This document shows, piece by piece, positions 24,983 to 32,126 of a stretch of 54,264 nt of DNA. The position numbers were made by a program, and so were the translations under genes. The notes beneath the pieces are model-generated. The model was given only the letters and a program-made list of their open reading frames with translations, did not search any database and had not been told where the DNA came from. Positions within the stretch are counted from its first letter, which is position 1. Each line of letters starts with the position of its first letter. The stretch is from REEB509 sp049314555 (GTDB taxonomy: Bacteria > Pseudomonadota > Alphaproteobacteria > Caulobacterales > Aquidulcibacteraceae): contig JBMOEW010000021.1 in NCBI GenBank assembly GCA_049314555.1, forward strand, positions 1 to 54,264, in the 5' to 3' direction.

Positions 24983-25010
24983 GGGTCGATCTGCACACGA
25001 TCAGCCCCAA

Positions 25011-25128
25011 GGCATCCCGTCCTTCTATGTCCGCTGTTGATCCTGCGGCGGAAGAACAAATGCCCGTCTTTACCCCTATGGCCGACAAGCCGGCCATAGG
25101 GGTTGCAAGGTACGAGGGACGGGATGTC
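25011..25128 (+). ncRNA. Predicted retron msr-msd ncRNA
   Basis: A 118-base element directly upstream of and overlapping the reverse transcriptase gene. The ends are inverted repeats a1 (25011-25025, GGCATCCCGTCCTTC) and a2 (25114-25128, GAGGGACGGGATGTC), which pair over 15 positions including two G-U pairs. Inside are an msr-like stem-loop (25030-25052, TCCGC...GCGGA extended by G-U pairs) and a long msd-like hairpin (25072-25103): a perfect 13-bp stem with loop ACAAGC. This is the layout expected for the template/primer RNA of a retron. The branching guanosine is not certain; the G of ATGTCC after a1 is a candidate. a2 contains the RT start codon. Confidence 0.82.
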
Positions 25129-26776
25129 GCCACCATCACCACGCAGCCGCGAAAGCAAGTTCGCTCACATCCAAACCGCCGAGGATGTCGCGCGGCTGCT
25201 GGATGTCCATGCCGGCACGCTGGTCTATGCGCTATACAAGGCCCCGGAACGCGAACGCTACACCCGGTTTGAGATCCCCAAGCGGGGCGGCGGCATGCGT
25301 CTGATCTCTTCCCCTAACGGCATCATTCGCCAAGCTCAAAAGCGGTTCGCGCCCATTCTGGCTGAAGTGTACGAAGCCCATCCCGCAGCGATGGGCTTCC
25401 TGCAGGGGCGCAGCGTTTGCACCAATGCCGCCGAACACATCGGCCAGCATCTGGTCTTGAATGTGGACTTGAAAGACTTTTTCCCCTCGATCAATTTTGG
25501 CCGCATCCGCGGTCTGTTCATGGCCCCACCGTTTTCAATGGGCCCCGCAGCGGCGGCGGTGTTGGCGCAGCTCTGCATCGATCGCAATGGCTTGCCCCAG
25601 GGGGCGCCGACCTCGCCCGTTTTGTCCAATTTGATCGCATCCACTTTGGATCGTCGCCTGACGCGCTTGGCCCGCGAAAATCGCCTGCGCTACACCCGCT
25701 ATGCAGACGACATCACCTTTTCCTCCAAGGAGCCCGTGTTTCCCCCCGCGGTTGCGGTCAAAGAGGCGGGTCCCGCCAACGCCGAGGTGAAAGCCGGTGC
25801 GGCCCTTGCTGCCGCGATTTCGGCGTGCGGCCTGGAGATCAACCCCAAGAAAGTGCGCCTCCAAACCCGCCACACCCGCCAAAGCGTCACCGGCCTCACC
25901 GTCAACACCCGTACCAACATCACCCGCGACCGCGTCCGCCGAATCCGCGCCATGTTGCATGCCTGGGACAAGTTTGGCCTGGACGCCGCAGGCCACGAGC
26001 ACTTCCAGCGTTGGGCCGCCAAGCCGCGCGGTGGCATGCCTCAAAATCCTGGCCGCGCCTTCCGCAACGCCGTCTATGGCGAACTCGCGTATCTGAAAAT
26101 GGTGCGCGGGGCCGCAGATACGCTGTTCTTGCGCCTATGTGCGCGCCTGATTGACCTCGATCCCAATCCCTCGAAGTTCATCCGTCAGATGGTGTTTGGT
26201 GCCAACGACTTCGACGTGTTCATTTCCCACGCCAGCGAAGACAAGGAAGCGATTGCCCGGCCGATTTATGAGGCCTGCGCCCGCCGCGGCATCAAGGCGT
26301 TCCTGGATGAAGAACACATCGCCTGGGGCGAAAGCTTCACCAAGAAAATCAACACAGCCCTGGGCGCGGCCCGAACCGTGGTGGCGGTGGTGTCCACCAA
26401 TTCGGTCTCCAAGGATTGGCCCCTGACCGAAATGATCACAGCCCTCGCCATGGAAGTAAACGGCCAGAAAGCCGTGCTGCCGGTAATGGTGGGCAGGCCA
26501 GACCTCACCCATCTGCCCCTGATCAAGGGTAAAAACCACGTGCCCTGGACAGGCGATGCCGAAGCCGTGGCAGAACGGGTTGCAGCCATCGTGCGCAAAC
26601 CCAAGCCTGAAGCCAATGAAGGCCCAGTCCGGCGCGGTGGCGGGTTTGCCGCGTTTGACCGCACCGCAACCGAGATCGCCTCGAGGTCTCCCGCCGTGCC
26701 AATTGCGGAAGGCCGCCTGAAAGGAAAGGGGTTTAACCTCTGGGCCTTCCTGTTTGGCCGCCGGCCAAAACCCTAG
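25124..26776 (+). CDS. Retron reverse transcriptase fused to a C-terminal TIR domain
   Basis: 550 residues. Residues 1-355 are a retron RT: NAAEH at 101-105 (retron NAxxH motif), NVDLKDFFPSI, GLPQGAPTSPVLSNL, the catalytic YADD at 193-196 and the retron VTG motif at 255-257. Residues 363-490 are a TIR domain (FDVFISHASEDKE, FLDEEHIAWGESF) with the likely NADase Glu at 436 in DWPLTE. A glycine/arginine tail follows. The ATG at 25124 has GGGACGGG upstream; both lie inside the ncRNA a2 repeat. RT-TIR fusions are known antiphage retrons, in which the RT-msDNA unit is thought to hold the toxic TIR in check. It is convergent with apaG. Confidence 0.94.
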   Translation: MSPPSPRSRESKFAHIQTAEDVARLLDVHAGTLVYALYKAPERERYTRFEIPKRGGGMRLISSPNGIIRQAQKRFAPILAEVYEAHPAAMGFLQGRSVCTNAAEHIGQHLVLNVDLKDFFPSINFGRIRGLFMAPPFSMGPAAAAVLAQLCIDRNGLPQGAPTSPVLSNLIASTLDRRLTRLARENRLRYTRYADDITFSSKEPVFPPAVAVKEAGPANAEVKAGAALAAAISACGLEINPKKVRLQTRHTRQSVTGLTVNTRTNITRDRVRRIRAMLHAWDKFGLDAAGHEHFQRWAAKPRGGMPQNPGRAFRNAVYGELAYLKMVRGAADTLFLRLCARLIDLDPNPSKFIRQMVFGANDFDVFISHASEDKEAIARPIYEACARRGIKAFLDEEHIAWGESFTKKINTALGAARTVVAVVSTNSVSKDWPLTEMITALAMEVNGQKAVLPVMVGRPDLTHLPLIKGKNHVPWTGDAEAVAERVAAIVRKPKPEANEGPVRRGGGFAAFDRTATEIASRSPAVPIAEGRLKGKGFNLWAFLFGRRPKP

Positions 26777-26814
26777 CCCTCGCAGACAGATAGCCCAACT
26801 CCCCTAACCGACAG

Positions 26815-27210
26815 TCAATTCGGCAACTGCTTGGCATAGGGGCTATCCAGCGGGAACGCGGGCACCGCGGCCTCAAAGCTGGAGCGATCCTTCGCACGTA
26901 CCATCTGATACCAGCCCACCATCACCCCAGAGGCGGTGCGCAAAGGCGCAGCAGAAGTATACTCAAAGGCCTGTCCAGGCTCCAACACGGGCTGTTCGCC
27001 CACTACCCCCGGCCCCTCCACCGCTTCCGTCAGGCCGTTGTCGTCGGTGATCCGCCAGCGCCGACTGACCAGTTGCACGGTGTCCTGCGAGTGGTTTTCG
27101 ATCGTGATCGTGTAGGCCCAGACAAAGCGGTCCCGTTCCGGATCGCTTTCGCGCTCCAAAAACCGGGGTCGCACGCGCACCCGAACCCCCAGCGTCTCGG
27201 CCTCATACAT
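26815..27210 (-). CDS. apaG: ApaG (DUF525) protein
   Basis: A 131-residue beta-sandwich protein with the ApaG signature RPRFLERESDPERDRFVWAY, ENHSQDTVQLVSRRWRITD and GMVGWYQM-like end (here VMVGWYQM). Its role in bacteria (Mg/Co resistance, ApaH partner) is not well settled. It begins 10 bases after the metZ stop on the same strand, so it is the third gene of the SAM-II-controlled unit. The start at 27210 gives the normal length. Confidence 0.9.
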   Translation of the reverse strand: MYEAETLGVRVRVRPRFLERESDPERDRFVWAYTITIENHSQDTVQLVSRRWRITDDNGLTEAVEGPGVVGEQPVLEPGQAFEYTSAAPLRTASGVMVGWYQMVRAKDRSSFEAAVPAFPLDSPYAKQLPN

Positions 27211-27220
27211 CGTCGGTCTT

Positions 27221-28411
27221 TCAGTTGGTGCGCGCCACGCCGTCAAGTGCTGCGAGCACATCGTCCATGAGATCGCTGCAATCCTCAAGCCCCACAGACA
27301 ATCGCACCGTGCCCTCGGTCACGCCAATATGCGCGCGCGCTTCTGGAGAAAGCCGGCGATGGGTGGTTGTCGCGGGATGTGCAGCAAGGCTCTTGGCGTC
27401 GCCCAAATTGTTGGAGATATCAAACAGCTCCAGGCCATTGAGGAACGCAAAGGCCCCCTCACGCCCCCCCACCACATCCACTGCGATCAGTGTGCCGCCT
27501 GCTTTCATCTGGCGCGCATGAATCTGATGATGGGGATGATCAGCCCGAGACGGATACAACACCCGCGCAGCCATGGGGTGCGCAGCGAGCGCGTCCGCGA
27601 CCGCGGCGGCGTTGGCCGATTGCGCATGCACCCGCATGTGCAACGTCTCCAGCCCCTTTGCCAAAACCCAGGCGTTGAAGGGCGAGAGCGAAGGCCCCGT
27701 ATGTCGGCAGAACTCCCGGATCGCCTCATCAATCAGGGCGCGCTCACCAAGGATCGCCCCGCCCAAGGTGCGCCCCTGGCCATCGATATGCTTTGTGGCC
27801 GAATAGATCACGAGGTCTGCGCCCAAGCTCAGCGGATTTTGCAGGGCAGGGCTGGCAAAGGCGTTGTCCACGATCAGCCGGATGCCGTTTGGCCGCAACA
27901 GCGCGCTCACCGCCGCAATATCGACCGCCCCCAGCGTGGGGTTGGCCGGCGTTTCGATCAGCGCGAGTTTGGCGGGGCGCTTGGCCGCGTCTTCCCACTG
28001 GTCGAGGTCGTGGCCATCGACAAACGAAACCTCCACTCCAAACCGCGGCAGCAACGTGTCCAGGATCCACAGGCAGGATGAAAACATGGCCCGCGCGGCA
28101 ATCACCCGGTCGCCCGCAGAAAGCCCCGCCATCACGCTCGCCTGCACTGCGGCCATCCCAGAGCCCACCGCCAGGCAGCATTCTGCTCCCTCGATCGCCG
28201 CAAGCCGCTCTTCAAACACGCTCTGCGTCGGGTTGGCATAGCGGCCGTACAGATACCCAGGCGCTGTGCCGGCAAAACGAGCATCGGCCTCTTCGGCGCT
28301 GTCGTAGACAAACCCAGACGTCAAATAGAGCGCCTCTGCCGTTTCCTTGTGGGCGCTGCGCGAAAGCCCGCCACGCACAGCGCGCGTTTGAGGGCGGTAG
28401 GAGCGGCTCAT
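27221..28411 (-). CDS. metZ: O-succinylhomoserine sulfhydrylase
   Basis: A pyridoxal-phosphate enzyme of the Cys/Met metabolism family that makes homocysteine from O-succinylhomoserine and sulfide. The 396-residue protein has LYLTSGFVYDSAEEADARF, YGRYANPTQSVFEERLA, CLAVGSGMAAVQASVMA and the PLP lysine in YSATKHIDGQGR. The start at 28411 has GGAG 9 bases before it and overlaps the TGA of the upstream small gene (ATGA), so it is translationally coupled. A SAM-II riboswitch heads the operon, consistent with methionine biosynthesis. Confidence 0.93.
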   Translation of the reverse strand: MSRSYRPQTRAVRGGLSRSAHKETAEALYLTSGFVYDSAEEADARFAGTAPGYLYGRYANPTQSVFEERLAAIEGAECCLAVGSGMAAVQASVMAGLSAGDRVIAARAMFSSCLWILDTLLPRFGVEVSFVDGHDLDQWEDAAKRPAKLALIETPANPTLGAVDIAAVSALLRPNGIRLIVDNAFASPALQNPLSLGADLVIYSATKHIDGQGRTLGGAILGERALIDEAIREFCRHTGPSLSPFNAWVLAKGLETLHMRVHAQSANAAAVADALAAHPMAARVLYPSRADHPHHQIHARQMKAGGTLIAVDVVGGREGAFAFLNGLELFDISNNLGDAKSLAAHPATTTHRRLSPEARAHIGVTEGTVRLSVGLEDCSDLMDDVLAALDGVARTN

Positions 28412-28695
28412 CGTTGCGTTCTCCAGAGAATGTGTTCGACGCTGGCGTGGGACACGCCGGGGTGATGTTCCAGGGCGAGCGCCAGCGATTGCGCCTCCTG
28501 CGGCGCGATCCCTGAAATGCGCGCTCGAAACACGCACGCTTGCGCCGAAACGCTGGCTACAGAAAGCCCGGTAAGCTCAGCGCCGGCCGCGCGCATCTCC
28601 ACCGAAAACGCATCTAAAGCGTTCAGCACATCTGTGCTGGAAAACGCGAGATCATGAACCGGACGAAAGTCACCGAAGTCTTGAGGGAGAGCCAT
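28408..28695 (-). CDS. Small protein coupled to metZ, possibly ACT-like
   Basis: 95 residues, no clear family. The predicted order of strands and helices (FRPVHDLAFSS, DVLNALDAFSVEMRAAG, LTGLSVASVS, ACVFRARISG, QEAQSLALALEHHPGV, VSHASVEHILWR) looks beta-alpha-beta-beta-alpha-beta, the order of an ACT domain, which in amino acid biosynthesis often binds a regulatory amino acid. An AGGAGG box lies 6 bases before the ATG at 28695. It overlaps metZ by 4 bases and lies downstream of the SAM-II riboswitch, so a role in methionine or sulfur metabolism is inferred. Confidence 0.72.
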   Translation of the reverse strand: MALPQDFGDFRPVHDLAFSSTDVLNALDAFSVEMRAAGAELTGLSVASVSAQACVFRARISGIAPQEAQSLALALEHHPGVSHASVEHILWRTQR

Positions 28696-28834
28696 CGAAA
28701 TCCTCCTGCGCGCGACGCACGAACGCCAAGCAAGACCAGGAGGCGGGGGCGAATAAAAACGCCGCACAACAAGCCGCAGTCACCCTTGCAGGGCAAGACC
28801 ACAGACCGAGCATAGCTCCCTGCGATCCACTACG

Positions 28835-28890
28835 CCTCGCTTTAGCTGCATTTATTTCGCGCCCGCAAGCTGAGCTCAAATCGGCGCACC
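28835..28890 (-). promoter_or_regulatory. SAM-II riboswitch upstream of the metZ operon
   Basis: On the minus strand the segment reads GGTGCGCCGATTTGAGCTC, then CAGCTTGCGGGCGCG, then AAATAAATGCAGCTAAAGCG and AGG. It keeps the SAM-II hallmarks: stem P1 (GCGCC with GGCGC), the GATTTGA segment, AAATAAAT, the near-invariant AGCTAAA, and a CTC/GAG pseudoknot between the loop and the 3' end. SAM-II elements are known upstream of metZ and metX in alphaproteobacteria. The next annotated start is about 140 bases downstream, farther than usual for this class. Confidence 0.85.
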
Positions 28891-28984
28891 AAGGGCGCAA
28901 TACGCCGCCGCCGCAGTGAGGTCAAGCGCGCGACGAGCCATCACGCAAGCTGGACATTCAGCCCGCCCCGCGCGAGCAAGGGGT

Positions 28985-30007
28985 ATGACAGACTCGCTCT
29001 CGGCCCCAAGCGGCGTTTTTTCCGATACCCACCTCAAGGCAGCCATTGCCAAAGGCTGGATCAGGCCCGGCGAGCCCCTAGCGCAAGACCAACTTCAGCC
29101 CGCGAGCCTTGATCTGCGCCTGGGTCCGGTGGCCTACCGCGTCCGCGCCAGCTTTCTGCCGGGCCAGGGGGCAACGGTCAAAGAGCGGCTGGACGATGGC
29201 CTGGCGGTTTACAGCCTGGACCTCACCCAAGGGGCCGTCTTGGAGCGGGGCGGGGTTTACCTGGCGGCGCTGATGGAAACGCTGGCCCTGCCCAGCGATG
29301 TTCATGCCAGCGCCAATCCCAAAAGCTCCACCGGGCGCATTGATGTGTTCACGCGCATGATCGCCGATCACGCCACCCGGTTTGACGCGGCTCCGGCCGG
29401 CTACGCGGGGCCCCTTTGGGCTGAAATTTGCCCCTGCACGTTCCCGATTCGCGTCCGCTCTGGCGTGCGCCTGTCGCAACTGCGTCTGCGCCGCGGCACG
29501 CCGCATTTTTTGCGCGAGGAGGCATTTTCGATTGGCTTTGCCACTTCTGGCCCGGTGGGCTACCGCGCCAAGCGCCACGCCGATGTGGTCGATGTGGACC
29601 GGATCGCCGGCCACGATCCAAGGGACTATTGGGAGCCCTTAGAAGCGCGCCGGGGCCGGGTGGTGCTGGATCCGGGAGAGTTTTACATCTTCGCCTCCAA
29701 GGAAAGCGTAATGATCCCGCCGCAGCAGGCCGCCGAAATGGCCCCGATCCTGCCGGAGCTGGGCGAGTTTCGCGCGCACTACGCGGGCTTCTTCGACCCT
29801 GGCTTTGGCGTTCCCCCGCAAACCGGGCGGGCCGTGTTGGAGGTGCGCTCCCGCGACGTGCCGTTCATTCTGGAGGACGGCCAACCCGTTGGCCGGCTTG
29901 TGTTTGAGCCCCTGACCGGCCCCTGCGAACGCCTCTACGGTACCTCCGGCTCAAACTACCAAGGGCAGGGCCTAAAGCTGTCCAAGCACTTCGCCCCTTG
30001 GACCTAG
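28985..30007 (+). CDS. dcd: Double-length 2'-deoxycytidine 5'-triphosphate deaminase
   Basis: Deaminates dCTP to dUTP for thymidylate synthesis. The 340-residue protein is about twice the length of E. coli Dcd, as in many alphaproteobacteria, and looks like two dUTPase-fold halves: the first with QPASLDLRLG, ANPKSSTGRIDVF and the catalytic-Glu region PLWAEICP, the second with DPGEFYIFASKE, YAGFFDPGFG and FEPLTGPCERLYG. The start at 28985 has AAGGGG just upstream. It is divergent from the metZ operon. Confidence 0.9.
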   Translation: MTDSLSAPSGVFSDTHLKAAIAKGWIRPGEPLAQDQLQPASLDLRLGPVAYRVRASFLPGQGATVKERLDDGLAVYSLDLTQGAVLERGGVYLAALMETLALPSDVHASANPKSSTGRIDVFTRMIADHATRFDAAPAGYAGPLWAEICPCTFPIRVRSGVRLSQLRLRRGTPHFLREEAFSIGFATSGPVGYRAKRHADVVDVDRIAGHDPRDYWEPLEARRGRVVLDPGEFYIFASKESVMIPPQQAAEMAPILPELGEFRAHYAGFFDPGFGVPPQTGRAVLEVRSRDVPFILEDGQPVGRLVFEPLTGPCERLYGTSGSNYQGQGLKLSKHFAPWT

Positions 30008-30065
30008 GGATGGTCAAGCACACCAAACGTTTCGTCCAGCAAGCTAGACAGAGTGACAAGGGCGC

Positions 30066-30094
30066 TTGACAGACATGCGGCGCGACATGTAAAG
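30066..30094 (+). promoter_or_regulatory. Candidate sigma70-type promoter for the membrane-protein/HTH operon
   Basis: TTGACA (30066-30071) followed after 17 bases by GTAAAG (30089-30094) fits a housekeeping promoter with a perfect -35 and weak -10. It lies 32 bases upstream of the first start codon of the four-gene cluster. An ACATG repeat within the spacer could be a regulator site. Confidence 0.45.
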
Positions 30095-30125
30095 CATCCT
30101 TGTCGAAATGACGAGGAGACAAGAC

Positions 30126-30389
30126 ATGACACGGACGCGTTGGCTCGGGATCGGCCTCTTGGTGGCATGTGCAGCCTTCACCGCTGCAGCCATCGGCGCG
30201 GGTCTGGCCATGGAGAATGAAGCCATCGCCAAGCCGATTGGGATTCCCCTTGCAATCGGCCTGCTCGTCGCCGCCGACGTCACGTTCTGGTCTGGCGGCG
30301 CGCTTTTGGGCCTGTCGTTTTTCGCCAAGCGCGCAACCTGGCTCACGCGGTTGCTCAAGGGCAACCGTGCCCCGGCTCCGCGCGCCTAA
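30126..30389 (+). CDS. Small two- or three-helix membrane protein
   Basis: 87 residues with hydrophobic helices at about 7-27, 38-56 and a shorter one around 60-72, and a basic C-terminus. AGGAG lies 7 bases before the ATG. The C-terminal half (DVTFWSGGALLGLSFFAKRATWL) recalls the short 'transporter suffix' domain, but this is a weak match by eye. It is the first gene of a cluster with two larger membrane proteins and an HTH regulator. Confidence 0.6.
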   Translation: MTRTRWLGIGLLVACAAFTAAAIGAGLAMENEAIAKPIGIPLAIGLLVAADVTFWSGGALLGLSFFAKRATWLTRLLKGNRAPAPRA

Positions 30390-30428
30390 GCCAATCCCCA
30401 ACGATTTGTGTTCTTAAGAGAGCCCGCC

Positions 30429-31361
30429 ATGAAACTCCCAAGCACGACGCCCACCCGGGCAGCGCCACCACAACGCTTCCCGATCCCGGCTTGGGTAATC
30501 TGGATGCTGATTTTTGCCGCTTTGTCCGCAACAAGTCTGCCCGAGCCGTTCGCGCGCAAGCTGTTGGCACCGATGGGATTAAAGGGCTTTGCCGCAGACA
30601 TTGCCGCCCATACCATCCCGGTTGCGTTTGCGGCCTTACTGATAGCGCTTGTTCCGATGGTTGTGCGCGGGCGTTCGCAGTCTTTCCGGATCGGTGTGTT
30701 GTTTGTCTCGGGCGGTCTGGCTGGGATGCTGACCTCTGTTTTCCTTCTCCTGTTTGGTCGCTTGGAGCCGCTGCTGACAGGCTGGGTTGGCGAACTCCGC
30801 GCGCCGCTCACGGCTGACATCTTCGGTTGGGCCCTGGCGGCGCTCAGTGTGGCAATGGCGGTTATGGTGTGGGCGATCTCTGTGTTTGGAGCCCCCGCAG
30901 CCCGCGCCATCTCCGTCCAAGATTGCGATCCAGAAGACTATGATTTTCGGACTGCCGAACGCCAAACCTTCGGCTTGAGCGCCATTGGCGGTCTTGGACA
31001 GGGCATCTGCGTTGGCGCGATCGTTTTGGCCAATCAGGCGTTGGCGCCGTCGCCCGAAGCAAAGCTCGCCCTCGTAGCGATCACGGTGCTGGGCGTGGTG
31101 CTCTTCACCTGGAGCAGCCTGCGGCTCTGGCGCGACTTTGACGAGATGATGCGCCGCGTCGTGATGGATGCCTATGCGTGGTCTGCGATCCTGCTAACGC
31201 CGCTCCTCGTTGGTTGGGCTTTGTTTGGAGCGTTGAACCTTGTCCCGGAAATGTCAGCCTACGTGGCATTTCTGGTGATGATCGCGGTTCAAACCCTCTG
31301 CTCGACGGGCCTTTCGCTGGCAAAACAGGGCAGCGCACAGACCGCAAAGGCTGCCAAATGA
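30429..31361 (+). CDS. Multi-spanning membrane protein of unknown function
   Basis: 310 residues with about eight membrane helices, no recognised motif. The middle is a polar segment (ISVQDCDPEDYDFRTAERQ) between helices. Its TGA overlaps the ATG of the HTH regulator gene (ATGA), which implies coupled translation. In such arrangements the membrane protein and regulator often act together, but no specific activity can be assigned. Confidence 0.65.
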   Translation: MKLPSTTPTRAAPPQRFPIPAWVIWMLIFAALSATSLPEPFARKLLAPMGLKGFAADIAAHTIPVAFAALLIALVPMVVRGRSQSFRIGVLFVSGGLAGMLTSVFLLLFGRLEPLLTGWVGELRAPLTADIFGWALAALSVAMAVMVWAISVFGAPAARAISVQDCDPEDYDFRTAERQTFGLSAIGGLGQGICVGAIVLANQALAPSPEAKLALVAITVLGVVLFTWSSLRLWRDFDEMMRRVVMDAYAWSAILLTPLLVGWALFGALNLVPEMSAYVAFLVMIAVQTLCSTGLSLAKQGSAQTAKAAK

Positions 31362-31576
31362 AGAACCGTCTTCGCGTGCTGCGGGCTGAGCGACAATGGA
31401 GCCAAGCCGATCTGGCCGAGCACTTGGCAGTCTCGCGACAAACCATCAATGCCATTGAAGTGGGCAAATATGATCCCTCGCTGCCGCTGGCGTTCAAGAT
31501 TGCCAAGGTGTTCGGCCTGCGCATCGAGGATGTGTTCCAAGACGACGAAGGGTCCAACAAGGAGGCCGCGGAATGA
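31358..31576 (+). CDS. Short XRE/YozG-like HTH transcriptional regulator
   Basis: 72 residues, almost entirely a helix-turn-helix of the Cro/XRE type: NRLRVLRAERQWSQADLAEHL, then AVSRQTINAIEVGKYDPSLPLAFKIAKVFG. It belongs to the short stand-alone regulators commonly paired with membrane proteins. Its start overlaps the upstream stop and its stop overlaps the downstream start (both ATGA), so it is embedded in an operon with membrane proteins on each side and probably autoregulates it. Confidence 0.88.
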   Translation: MKNRLRVLRAERQWSQADLAEHLAVSRQTINAIEVGKYDPSLPLAFKIAKVFGLRIEDVFQDDEGSNKEAAE

Positions 31577-32040
31577 CAACGCGACAAACCCAAAAGCAGC
31601 CGACCGGCCAACAGCGTCGACTTCGCGCGGTCATCTGGACGTTTGCTGGTGCCGCACTCCTGGCAATGCCCCTAGGGGCTTTGGCCGGCTGGCATGCCGT
31701 GCAACCAATCCCGGCCCTTGTCGATCATCCTTGGCTGGCAGCCCTTGCCGCCGCCCTGGTGCTAAGCGGCGCTATAGGTTTGACGCTCTACTATTGGCGG
31801 TCGATCGATGAGCTTGCCCGCCAAGCCCACCTGAGCGCCTGGATGTGGGGCGGATCCATCGGCATGGCGGTGGGGGTCTTCATGTTGTCGTTTTCCACCA
31901 CTTTACCCGGCCCTTTGCGGGCCGGGATCGCCGGCGATCCCGGCGACGACCTGCTCTTCAGGGGCGGGATGATCGTCGCGGGTGCTGCACTGCTTGGGTA
32001 TGGCCTGGTTTGGATTTGGTTCTGGCTGCGCCGTCGATAA
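31573..32040 (+). CDS. Four-helix membrane protein coupled to the HTH regulator
   Basis: 155 residues with about four membrane helices and a basic end (WFWLRRR). The ATG overlaps the TGA of the HTH gene. No family was recognised. The position suggests it is part of the same membrane-sensing or transport unit as the preceding three genes. Confidence 0.62.
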   Translation: MTTRQTQKQPTGQQRRLRAVIWTFAGAALLAMPLGALAGWHAVQPIPALVDHPWLAALAAALVLSGAIGLTLYYWRSIDELARQAHLSAWMWGGSIGMAVGVFMLSFSTTLPGPLRAGIAGDPGDDLLFRGGMIVAGAALLGYGLVWIWFWLRRR

Positions 32041-32126
32041 GTCGCCGACGGCTCGTTTCCCTTGCGCGCCATTGAAAGGGCGGATCGCGCGCACCCACTA
32101 ACGCCCACCAGTAAGAGAGCAAAGCT

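Noticed and set aside
25072..25103. Reading the 13-bp hairpin as a transcription terminator
   Set aside because: It has no T-run, lies just upstream of the RT start and sits between a1 and a2 repeats, which fits a retron msd better.
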